NCBI GenBank assembly: GCA_934131005.1
Contig: CAKOYV010000004.1
Coordinates: 41,295 to 105,294, forward strand
DNA: 64,000 nucleotides
Direction: 5' to 3'
From: an uncultured Bacilli bacterium
GTDB lineage: Bacteria > Bacillota_I > Bacilli_A > RF39 > UBA660
Position 1 is the first letter of the stretch. Each line of letters starts with the position of its first letter. The notes beneath the pieces were generated by a model. That model searched no databases and was not told the DNA's origin. It saw only the letters and a list, made by a program, of their open reading frames with translations. Made by a program: the position numbers and the translations under genes. This document shows positions 16,321 to 24,648 of this stretch, piece by piece.

Positions 16321-18592
16321 CTCCAAAATGCTTTATTGGACTCAATATTTTATACTTCTCACACTTATCTCCATTCAAAGTATAAACCTTTGAACAACTA
16401 TATTCCGCTTTAGCATCCTTCTTATCATTAAGAACACACGTATTTCCCGCTAAGGCATAACCATCACTACATTCAAATCCCTTTATAGCATCAGCTGTTA
16501 TTGTAGCAACACACTGATCTCCCTTAAGTTCTAATCCACCAGCACAATAATATTTAGGACTTGGCTGAATAGAAGATGTTGTAATACATTGATTACCATA
16601 AGTCTGATAACCAGATGGACAACTATATTTAACTGTTGCTGGTATAGTTACACTATAAACACAACTGCCACCACTCAAACTACCATTAGAACAATAAGAA
16701 CTACCACGATTATAACTAGCATCCTTATAACATTGAGTACCACTCTTAGTATATCCATATGGACATTCACAAGTTGTAGTTGTAGAACTTTGACATCCAG
16801 GATAATATGGGTTATATCTACAAATATAAGAATTATTATATCCCCCACCACTTGTTGAACAAGTAGCATTTCTATAGCACTTACTTCCAGACAATGTATC
16901 ACCACTACTACAACTATATCCCCCACCACTAGTAATTGGAGAACTATATTCCGTCTTACTACATTTATTTCCAGACAAAGTATAACCAGATGGACAACTG
17001 TAACTAGCACTAGCTGTTTTATTACTAGCTGTAGAACACTTATTATCATATAAAATATAACCAGATGGACAAGTATAAGTAACAGCAGCCTTTGTCTTCT
17101 GTTCCTGAATACATTTATCCCCCTCTAATCTTCCAAGTCCAGCACATTGATAAGCTTGCTTAGCATCCTTAGTATCGCTCTTTAAACATACCTTATCCTG
17201 TAAAGTATAACCATCATCACAAACATATTTAACATTAGCATCAATAGATTTCAATGTTTTACTACATTTATTATTTTTATTTAAAGAATAACCCTTATCA
17301 CAAGTATACCAACCCTTAACACAAAGACCATAATTATTTATATAACCCTTATCACATTTTTTAGTACTAAAAACACATCCCTTTAATAACAACAAAAGCA
17401 AAATAATTAAAATACCTATAATAATATTTTTTCTATTATCAATATAAAATTGCTTATCAGATAATTTTTCTCTTAATTCAACAATAGAATCAATAATTTT
17501 TTCACAAATATTATCCTCACCAAAAATACTTTCCTTTTTATCAATAATTTTATTCAAAAACTTATCATAAATAAAACCATGTCGCCTATTACTAGCAGTT
17601 TTATTATTATCAACAGCTACACTACTATCTACATTGCTATTAGACAAACGATTAACATCATAAATACTAATAGTTTTATTCGAACCAATTATATTTTGAG
17701 CATCCTTATTTGCAATAGAATTATCATCCCCATTATCAGTCAAAAAACGCTTCAAAGCCCCCTTCATAACACTAACATCTTTATATCTATCAGTAACATA
17801 AAAAGCACAAGCATTAAAAATAATCGTCATCAAATCATTGCTAACACCCTTAATAATAGGAATAACAGAGCCAGACATTCTAAGCTTAAAAGCCATTTTA
17901 TCACTAACAAACAAACCAACAAAAGGCAACTTACCTCTATTCAAGAATTGATACATAACAAGCCCTAAAGAATAAAGATCAGCACTATTAGTAATATTCT
18001 CATTATTATAAACTTCAGGAGCCACATAAAGACAATTATTATCAATTTTATCTAAAACACCAAAATCTCCTAACTTATACTTACCATCACTACCTATAAA
18101 AATATTATTTGGTTTAATATTTTTATGAACTATTCCATATTTTTTCAAAAACTCTAGTGCATTACAAATATCAATTCCCATTTGAGCAATATCATTAACC
18201 AAAAGTTTTTTATTATTAAAATCTCCTAAAACTTCAGAAACTAATTCCATTCTTAGATAAACATCATATCCCACTCCATCTCGATGTGGCTCCTGATAAT
18301 AATCATAATAATTTAATATATATTGATTATTATATCTTCTAATAATATCAAAATCTTTTTTTAATTCATCTAATATTTTTTTATAATAATCATTGGCTTC
18401 ATTTCTTGATTTTATTAATCCTAGACGTATTAATTCATCTATATCACCAGTTGTTTTAGGAAAGCTAATATACTTAATAGCACTATAAACATTAGCATTT
18501 CCATTATTTTTAACAGCTTTATAAACTTCTCCTGTACTACCTTCACCTATTTTATCAACAATCTGCCAGCCATCCCATAAAACTCTTCTCAT
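16310..18592 (-). CDS. Membrane Ser/Thr kinase-like protein with cysteine-repeat ectodomain; HRD Asp replaced by Asn
   Basis: 760 residues from ATG 18592, with AGGAGG 5 nt upstream overlapping the stop of the FHA-ABC gene. Residues about 8-285 are a protein kinase fold: glycine loop IGEGSTGEV (15-23), Lys40 in SAIKYI, DFG at 176-178, APE in YVAPEV, and the Asp and Arg of the C-lobe. The catalytic loop reads HKNIKPNN (156-163) instead of HRDxKxxN, so the catalytic base Asp is Asn158 (codon AAT). One transmembrane helix lies at about 388-407. The remaining roughly 350 residues are outside and hold about a dozen repeats of C-x2-GYxL-x3-xKC type. Such a substitution usually means a pseudokinase. 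It is translationally coupled to the exporter, so it probably acts as its sensor or scaffold. Confidence 0.85.
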   Translation of the reverse strand: MRRVLWDGWQIVDKIGEGSTGEVYKAVKNNGNANVYSAIKYISFPKTTGDIDELIRLGLIKSRNEANDYYKKILDELKKDFDIIRRYNNQYILNYYDYYQEPHRDGVGYDVYLRMELVSEVLGDFNNKKLLVNDIAQMGIDICNALEFLKKYGIVHKNIKPNNIFIGSDGKYKLGDFGVLDKIDNNCLYVAPEVYNNENITNSADLYSLGLVMYQFLNRGKLPFVGLFVSDKMAFKLRMSGSVIPIIKGVSNDLMTIIFNACAFYVTDRYKDVSVMKGALKRFLTDNGDDNSIANKDAQNIIGSNKTISIYDVNRLSNSNVDSSVAVDNNKTASNRRHGFIYDKFLNKIIDKKESIFGEDNICEKIIDSIVELREKLSDKQFYIDNRKNIIIGILIILLLLLLKGCVFSTKKCDKGYINNYGLCVKGWYTCDKGYSLNKNNKCSKTLKSIDANVKYVCDDGYTLQDKVCLKSDTKDAKQAYQCAGLGRLEGDKCIQEQKTKAAVTYTCPSGYILYDNKCSTASNKTASASYSCPSGYTLSGNKCSKTEYSSPITSGGGYSCSSGDTLSGSKCYRNATCSTSGGGYNNSYICRYNPYYPGCQSSTTTTCECPYGYTKSGTQCYKDASYNRGSSYCSNGSLSGGSCVYSVTIPATVKYSCPSGYQTYGNQCITTSSIQPSPKYYCAGGLELKGDQCVATITADAIKGFECSDGYALAGNTCVLNDKKDAKAEYSCSKVYTLNGDKCEKYKILSPIKHFGEKK

Positions 18593-18594
18593 AT

Positions 18595-20913
18595 TCACCT
18601 CCTATTATTTAATTGTCTTCTTAACAAGAAATAGCACGCTACTAAAATTACCAATCCCATTAAAACTATAATTTTAATATCATTCATATAATGTACTTTT
18701 GTAAAAATAAAATAATCTTCAGGATCCCTCTCATAACTAGGTTGCAATTTTTGAATTTCATTAGGCATACTATTCAAATCGCATGTAATACCAAAAAGTT
18801 GAATAGCCCATCTATCTAAAATAAATACCGATAATTTTTCTAAAACTCCATCAAGTGGCAAAAAAGAACCATTTAAAACAAGTTGAGGTATAAGTGTAAT
18901 TGGCGCTAACATAACAGCATTAGATGAATTTTTAGAAATTGCTGACAAAAACAAACCTAAACAAGTTGAACAAACTGTTATTAAGAAAAACGAGCCCATC
19001 ATCTCAAGAGGCCAATTAGTCATTATTCCATCATCCGGAACAAAACCAAAGAAATACATAAAAACAGAAATAAATAGCACCGACTGAATCAAACACAAAA
19101 TAATTTGAATCCATAATTTTGATGCAAAATATGCCGACAATTTCAAATCTGCCATATATTCTCGCTTCAAAATTGATCTTTCTTTACAAATAACTTGAAT
19201 AGAATTAAGCGTTCCTAACCAAATTGCTGCTATTGTCATCGCAAACAACATCATTTTTGTCGTTTCATACCCCTCAAACATATCATCAGGAGCAACTAAT
19301 GCAAACATATAGGCAATAAATGGAGACTGTAATAACAATAAAAGTAACATCTGCCTATCATTCAAAATAGTTTTTGCATATCTCTTAGATAAAGTAATAA
19401 ACTGTTTCATAAAAGATCTCTTATTTCTTCCCTGTTTAACAAAACTATTAGAACTCTTACGGACTACTACTTTCTCACAATATGCTGAATTATTATAAGC
19501 ATTATACCATTTATTAACATCACTACTAATCAAATTATAAATATCAACAAAATCATTAACCCCAAAAAAATTAAGTGTATCCCTTGGTGAGCCCGCAAAA
19601 CAAAGCTTTCCTCCTTCACCAAAGAAACAAATTTTATCACATAAATGCAAATTCAAAGTATTATGTGTTACTAAAATAATTGTCTTCCCACTAGCAGCCA
19701 TCTTTTTCAAAATATTCATCAAACTTCTCTCTGTACCAGGATCAAGACCGCTAGTAGGTTCATCTAGGAAAAACAATTTAGGATCTGCTAATAACTCAAC
19801 AGCTATACTAGCTCTCTTTCTCTGACCACCAGAAAGATTTCTAATCATAACATCTTTTTTAGTTGTTAGCTCTACTATCTCTAAAACTTCTTTTATTCTT
19901 TTGTTCTTCTCATCCATTGTAGCATCATCTGGCATTCTTAAATTAGCCGAATATTTCAACATATCATATAAAGTTAAATCTTTAAAAACAATATCATCTT
20001 GAGGAACATAACCAATAATTTTCTTCAAAACAGCATAATTTTTAAATAAATCATTACCATTAACATAAACATGACCACTCGTTGGACGTGAAACTCCACT
20101 AATACAATTCATAAAAGTACTCTTACCAGCACCAGAGCCACCAACAAGTGCAACAAATTCCCCAGGTTTAATAGATAAATTAACATGATAAGAAATATCT
20201 CTTTTTTTTCCTTTAACACTAACAGTTTTAACTATATCAACTGCATCAACTCCAACACCTCGATCATACATTTGATAAAAAATTCTTCCCTTATCATATA
20301 TCAACTTAGCATCTGCAATTAAAATAACATCTCTTTCTTTTAAAACCACTTGTCCCTTTAATAAATAGCCATTAACAAGAATACTACTAGTAGGATCATT
20401 AGAAACTAAAATGAATTTATCACCATTCTTATAAATATTAGCAATATTAAGTGCAACACTAACATGATGAAGAACTATATCTGATTTAACATCTCTACCA
20501 ATAGACACAACATCTTTAGAATTTAAATCAAACTGCTGCCAAGCATCAACATTTTCTCCCAAAGAAATTATCATAATTACTCCTATTGCAAGAGGAGAAG
20601 CAGGATTATCTATCTTAATAGCATCACCATCTCGTAAATAAATTTCACTTACTCTATTATTATTCACAAAAATTCCATTTATACTATTATTATCAACAAC
20701 TTTAAGTTTATCATCAACAAATTCAAAAAAACCATGATTAGGAGAAACTAATAAAGAATTCAATATAATATCATTATTACTATTCCTTCCAAACAAAATT
20801 CTTTTTTTTCTAAATTTATTTAAAACTATATTTTTAATGTTATTTTCTTCAATTATAGTAACTGTATATTTTACATCCTTTTTTAAAGAAGAATTAGCTA
20901 TAACCTCGCTCAT
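18595..20913 (-). CDS. FHA-FHA-ABC transporter fusion (ABCG/Rv1747-like exporter)
   Basis: 772 residues from ATG 20913 (AGGTGG 8 nt upstream); a GTG at 20925 is less likely. FHA1 (about 35-90) keeps the phosphothreonine-binding Gly-Arg, Ser-x-x-His and Asn-Gly positions. FHA2 (about 125-185) keeps Gly-Arg but has lost the His and the Asn-Gly, so it looks degenerate. The ATPase follows: Walker A GGSGAGKST at about 257-265, signature NLSGGQRKRASIA and Walker B FFLDEPTSGLD. An ABC2-type membrane domain with about six helices occupies roughly 510-772. The order FHA-FHA-NBD-TMD is that of M. tuberculosis Rv1747, which is controlled by the adjacent kinase PknF. The next gene here is likewise kinase-like. 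Export substrate unknown. Confidence 0.9.
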   Translation of the reverse strand: MSEVIANSSLKKDVKYTVTIIEENNIKNIVLNKFRKKRILFGRNSNNDIILNSLLVSPNHGFFEFVDDKLKVVDNNSINGIFVNNNRVSEIYLRDGDAIKIDNPASPLAIGVIMIISLGENVDAWQQFDLNSKDVVSIGRDVKSDIVLHHVSVALNIANIYKNGDKFILVSNDPTSSILVNGYLLKGQVVLKERDVILIADAKLIYDKGRIFYQMYDRGVGVDAVDIVKTVSVKGKKRDISYHVNLSIKPGEFVALVGGSGAGKSTFMNCISGVSRPTSGHVYVNGNDLFKNYAVLKKIIGYVPQDDIVFKDLTLYDMLKYSANLRMPDDATMDEKNKRIKEVLEIVELTTKKDVMIRNLSGGQRKRASIAVELLADPKLFFLDEPTSGLDPGTERSLMNILKKMAASGKTIILVTHNTLNLHLCDKICFFGEGGKLCFAGSPRDTLNFFGVNDFVDIYNLISSDVNKWYNAYNNSAYCEKVVVRKSSNSFVKQGRNKRSFMKQFITLSKRYAKTILNDRQMLLLLLLQSPFIAYMFALVAPDDMFEGYETTKMMLFAMTIAAIWLGTLNSIQVICKERSILKREYMADLKLSAYFASKLWIQIILCLIQSVLFISVFMYFFGFVPDDGIMTNWPLEMMGSFFLITVCSTCLGLFLSAISKNSSNAVMLAPITLIPQLVLNGSFLPLDGVLEKLSVFILDRWAIQLFGITCDLNSMPNEIQKLQPSYERDPEDYFIFTKVHYMNDIKIIVLMGLVILVACYFLLRRQLNNRR

Positions 20914-20950
20914 TTTACCAGCCACCTATTTCTACCATAATATTAACAAT

Positions 20951-20979
20951 ATTATAACATTTATCTATTAACAAATCAA
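20951..20979 (-). promoter_or_regulatory. Promoter of the FHA-ABC/kinase-like operon
   Basis: TTGATT (20979-20974), a 17-nt spacer, then an extended -10 TGT-TATAAT (20956-20951). This near-consensus sigma-A promoter starts a leader of about 30 nt. Confidence 0.75.
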
Positions 20980-21029
20980 TTCTAAACATGAAGAAAAAAC
21001 AGAGTTTTAACAACCCCATCTTTTCATCT

Positions 21030-22529
21030 TTATTTAAATAATCCTTTAAAGAAATTTTTAATATTATTAACTATTCCCTTGTTACTAGTATTAGTATTGC
21101 TACTACTTGTATCCCTCATATTTACCTGATTCAAGAAACTAGTAACTTTATTTTTATATTCCTCTTTATGTTGTCCAACAATTATAAATGCATGTGGAGA
21201 ACCGTCAGGTCTATATTGTTCTACAACATTACTATTACTAATAACAGTATCAGCATTACTAGGAGGAACAGTAGTATCACCACTACCATGAATTACCATA
21301 ACTTTAACATTACTATCCGCACGTCTTCCATTCCCAAAAGCATCTTGATAATTATCAAAGTTATTACTACTCAAACCAGTTTTAATTAAATTACCTGTCA
21401 AAACTGTTTTTATTAATAAATTAACAGTATTAGTATTATCACCATTAATTTTCAAGCTTCCCAAACTTCCTAAAGTATTACCACTAGATTTATTTGCTCC
21501 CCAAGACTTAAATCCACTACCATTACCAAATAATTCATTTGAATCACTAGAAATAGTATTCTTAGAACCACTAGTACTTGGTAACATTGAAGTTATAATA
21601 CCTGTCATAGATGTATATCCACAATCATCAACAACTCCTACAACATTCTTACTAGATATCGATGGCATAGTTCCAACTCCTGTAACATTGACACCACCCA
21701 TTGTCAAAGATTGAATAGTAGTAGCTCCTCCAAGAGAAATACCATGAATTACAATTTTACTTGGTTTAGTATCCTTCTTAATATCACTACTTGTATTCAA
21801 ATAATCCAACCAATTCATAACATCAAGACTCTCCAAAAATCCCATAGCAACGCTACCATTACTACTACCAAATCCTCTCAAGTCAATTGCCAAAACATTA
21901 ACATTATTATCTAAATACATTTTACCAACAGCACTAGCCATTGAATCAGCACTCATCATATTACCATGAACAAGTAATGCCCAATTATTAGAAGTTTTAC
22001 TAGCATAATAAACATTAGCATGTAGCTGAACACAATAACTATTTTTATCCTTACCTGTAGCTGCAATAAACTTACAAACATTATCTGAACTAATTGTAAC
22101 CTCACTATCAGGAGTCAACTTACTACCACCATTAAATAATCCCAAAATACCATCAAAAAATGAATTTAAACTAAGGGTCATAGTGTTAACAAGCTCAACT
22201 GTACTATCATAATCATCTGTTACAGTAGTATTTAATAAATTATTAGCCATATAATCTACTCCATCATCATTATGATATTTACTTTGTAAATTCTTTATCT
22301 CACTAGTGATTGTATGCTTAGCCAAACTAACAGACATATTAGAATCAATATTTTCTAAACAATCACCAACATCATATAAAAAATTTTGATAAATTTCTCC
22401 CTTACTCTCATCAAGAGCATTTTTATTATCTCTTATAGAAAACATTCCCATTGAAAAAGATAATACAGATACAACACATAAAACAATAGCAACAATAATT
22501 ATCCATTGTTTCTTACCAAATTTATTCAC
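21030..22529 (-). CDS. Membrane-anchored alpha/beta hydrolase (serine hydrolase family)
   Basis: 499 residues, GTG start (22529) with GGAGTG upstream. One N-terminal transmembrane helix (about 8-28), then an extracytoplasmic domain. The hydrolase core has the oxyanion-type LLVHGNMM, IDLRGFGSS, nucleophile elbow HGISLGGA (Ser near residue 265), an acid in IHGSGDTTVPP and the His in DGSPHAF, so a complete triad. A Ser/Asn/Gly-rich insertion of about 80 residues sits between elbow and acid, and the C-terminus is rich in Ser/Thr/Asn with a basic end. The substrate is unknown; a peptidase S33-like or esterase role is possible. It lies between glmM and the FHA-ABC operon, which has its own promoter, so functional linkage to either is unproven. 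Confidence 0.8.
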   Translation of the reverse strand: MNKFGKKQWIIIVAIVLCVVSVLSFSMGMFSIRDNKNALDESKGEIYQNFLYDVGDCLENIDSNMSVSLAKHTITSEIKNLQSKYHNDDGVDYMANNLLNTTVTDDYDSTVELVNTMTLSLNSFFDGILGLFNGGSKLTPDSEVTISSDNVCKFIAATGKDKNSYCVQLHANVYYASKTSNNWALLVHGNMMSADSMASAVGKMYLDNNVNVLAIDLRGFGSSNGSVAMGFLESLDVMNWLDYLNTSSDIKKDTKPSKIVIHGISLGGATTIQSLTMGGVNVTGVGTMPSISSKNVVGVVDDCGYTSMTGIITSMLPSTSGSKNTISSDSNELFGNGSGFKSWGANKSSGNTLGSLGSLKINGDNTNTVNLLIKTVLTGNLIKTGLSSNNFDNYQDAFGNGRRADSNVKVMVIHGSGDTTVPPSNADTVISNSNVVEQYRPDGSPHAFIIVGQHKEEYKNKVTSFLNQVNMRDTSSSNTNTSNKGIVNNIKNFFKGLFK

Positions 22530-22553
22530 AATTATTTACACTCCTTTACTATA

Positions 22554-23894
22554 TCAGTTTAACACTTCTTCAATCATTAAAGCAAGCTCCGATGCATATT
22601 TTTTAATTTTTTCTAAATCATTACCCTCAATCATAACTCTTATCAATGGCTCCGTTCCACTAGGTCTTACTAAAACACGCCCATCACTTGCAAGCTCATT
22701 ACTAATTCTATCAATTTCATCACTAATTTCATCATCAGTATAAAAATCATTCTTCTTCTCATTCAAAACCTTAACATTAATCAATACTTGTGGATATTTT
22801 TCCATAACACTAGCAAGCTCATTCAAACTTTTGCCACTTCTCTTCATAATTTCAAGCACTTTAATAGAAGTCAATTCTCCATCACCAGTATTTGCAAATT
22901 TTTTAAATATAACATGACCAGATTGCTCTCCACCAAGAACATATCCCTTTAGTAACATTTCCTCCAAAACATACCTATCCCCAACTTTAGTTGCCACAAA
23001 ATTAATTTTTTTATCTTCACAAAACTTAACAAATCCCAAATTACTCATTACTGTTCCAACAACAGTATCTCCCTGAAGCTCTCCTCTAGTATGCATATCA
23101 TTTGCCAAAATAGCTAAAATATAATCCCCATCAATAATATTCCCCGAAGAGTCTACCATAATACATCTATCAGCATCTCCATCATAAGCAATTCCACAAT
23201 CAAAGCCCTCACTAACAACTTTCTCAACTAACCCCTCAATATGAGTAGAACCACAATTATCATTAATATTAATACCATCTGGTCTACAATTAATAATATA
23301 ACTATCTGCCTCTAACTTCGAAAATAACGCATTAGCAACAGCAGAAGCAGAACCATTAGCACAATCAACAGCAATCTTTAAACCATTCAACTTAACACTA
23401 CAACTATTAGCAAGATGTTCAACATAATCAACAATTGGATTATAACCTACTAAAACATGACCAATTTTATCACCAAAATTTTTATAATCATCAATATTAT
23501 CCATAACATCTTCAATCTCATCTTCTAAAGCATCAGGAAGTTTATATCCCATTCTATCAAAAATTTTAATACCATTATATTCACTAGGATTATGACTAGC
23601 TGATACCATAATACCAGCTTGAGCCTCATATTTACAAATTAAATAAGAAACACAAGGTGTAGGAACTACTCCCAAATTAATAACATCAACCCCCACAGAA
23701 CATAAACCAGCAATTAAACTACTAACTAGCATATCACCACTAATCCTTGTATCCTGTCCTATCAAAATCGTAACTTTCTTTCTCTTCTTAGTTAGTACAA
23801 TTGCTGTAGCAATTCCCAAATTCATAGCAAACTCAGCTGTTAAATCTACATTAGCAATTCCTCTAACACCATCCGTACCAAATAATCTTCTCAT
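22554..23894 (-). CDS. glmM: Phosphoglucosamine mutase
   Basis: 446 residues, full length. It starts RRLFGTDGVRGIAN; the phosphoserine loop is MVSASHNPSEYNGIK, the metal loop DGDADRC, the sugar-binding loop GEQSGHVIF and the phosphate loop RPSGTEPLIRVM. GlmM turns glucosamine-6-phosphate into glucosamine-1-phosphate for UDP-GlcNAc, feeding peptidoglycan. The ATG overlaps the stop of the preceding left-handed beta-helix gene by one base, so both are probably made together for the same pathway. Confidence 0.97.
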   Translation of the reverse strand: MRRLFGTDGVRGIANVDLTAEFAMNLGIATAIVLTKKRKKVTILIGQDTRISGDMLVSSLIAGLCSVGVDVINLGVVPTPCVSYLICKYEAQAGIMVSASHNPSEYNGIKIFDRMGYKLPDALEDEIEDVMDNIDDYKNFGDKIGHVLVGYNPIVDYVEHLANSCSVKLNGLKIAVDCANGSASAVANALFSKLEADSYIINCRPDGININDNCGSTHIEGLVEKVVSEGFDCGIAYDGDADRCIMVDSSGNIIDGDYILAILANDMHTRGELQGDTVVGTVMSNLGFVKFCEDKKINFVATKVGDRYVLEEMLLKGYVLGGEQSGHVIFKKFANTGDGELTSIKVLEIMKRSGKSLNELASVMEKYPQVLINVKVLNEKKNDFYTDDEISDEIDRISNELASDGRVLVRPSGTEPLIRVMIEGNDLEKIKKYASELALMIEEVLN

Positions 23895-24556
23895 TATCTT
23901 ACCTCTTTTCTAACTATCTCTGAACTACTCTTTACAATACAATTTTCTAAAATAACACCTCTAACTCTAGTTAATGGATAAATAGTCACATTAGAACCAA
24001 TAATTGTTCCTGGAAATAAAGTACTATTACAACCAATTTCTACATAATCACCAATAATAGAACCCATCTTACGAAGAGATGTCTCTATCTTCTCATTCCC
24101 ATTCGAAATAACAATATTACTACGATCACTCTTAATATTAGCCGCAACAACTCCAGCTCCCATATGAGAATGATACCCCATAATAGAATCTCCTAAATAA
24201 TTAAAATGTGGAATTTGACAATTATCAAAAATAATAGAATTCTTTATCTCACAAGAATTACCTATAACACAATTACGTCCCACTATAACACTACCTCTAA
24301 TATAAGCACAATGCCTAATCTCAGCTTTCTTATCTATAATACAAGGTCCAATTATCTTAGCACTCTCATCAACATATGCATCTTTAGAAATCCATATATC
24401 ATCCCCAATCTTCTCATATTCATCACTATCTAATTTACTTCCAATTTTAATAACCCAATCTCTAATTTTTGGAATTATTTTAATAAAATCATCACACTCT
24501 TCAAACATTTCTTTACCAATAGTGTGATTTATATCTACATACTTACTTATATCCAT
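23894..24556 (-). CDS. Left-handed beta-helix (hexapeptide) protein, GlmU C-terminal-like
   Basis: 220 residues from ATG 24556, behind AGGAGG with 7 nt spacing; an upstream frame to 24580 is rejected. After about 60 residues come hexapeptide-repeat coils (IIGPCIIDKKAEIRH, VIVGRNCVIGNSCEIKNSII, GDYVEIGCNSTLFPGTIIGSNVTIYP) that build a left-handed beta-helix, as in acyltransferases and the C-terminal domain of GlmU. No nucleotidyltransferase pyrophosphorylase motif is present. Coupling to glmM suggests a role in amino-sugar nucleotide synthesis, possibly acetyl transfer to glucosamine-1-phosphate, but catalytic residues cannot be assigned with confidence. Confidence 0.75.
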   Translation of the reverse strand: MDISKYVDINHTIGKEMFEECDDFIKIIPKIRDWVIKIGSKLDSDEYEKIGDDIWISKDAYVDESAKIIGPCIIDKKAEIRHCAYIRGSVIVGRNCVIGNSCEIKNSIIFDNCQIPHFNYLGDSIMGYHSHMGAGVVAANIKSDRSNIVISNGNEKIETSLRKMGSIIGDYVEIGCNSTLFPGTIIGSNVTIYPLTRVRGVILENCIVKSSSEIVRKEVR

Positions 24557-24605
24557 ATCAAATCCTCCTATGCTAAACATAATAATCTTATCACAAAATT
24601 ACAAA

Positions 24606-24636
24606 GAAAAAAAGAGAAAACATCAAGTTTTACTCT
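24606..24636 (-). terminator. topA terminator
   Basis: AGAG-AAAAC (24613-24621) pairs with GTTTT-A-CTCT (24627-24636) with one bulged base, then a long T run on the minus strand. Confidence 0.7.
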
Positions 24637-24648
24637 TCTACAATAAAT

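Noticed and set aside
16675..17049. Minus-strand 124-residue hydrophobic ORF within the kinase-like gene
   Set aside because: It is the other reading frame of the Cys-repeat region; its Val/Leu runs mirror the repeat codons.
8825..20913. UGA read as Trp (Mycoplasma-type code)
   Set aside because: uvrA, the FHA-ABC gene and ylbF end in TGA at the expected protein ends with ribosome sites or overlapping starts next to them, and Trp residues are encoded by TGG.
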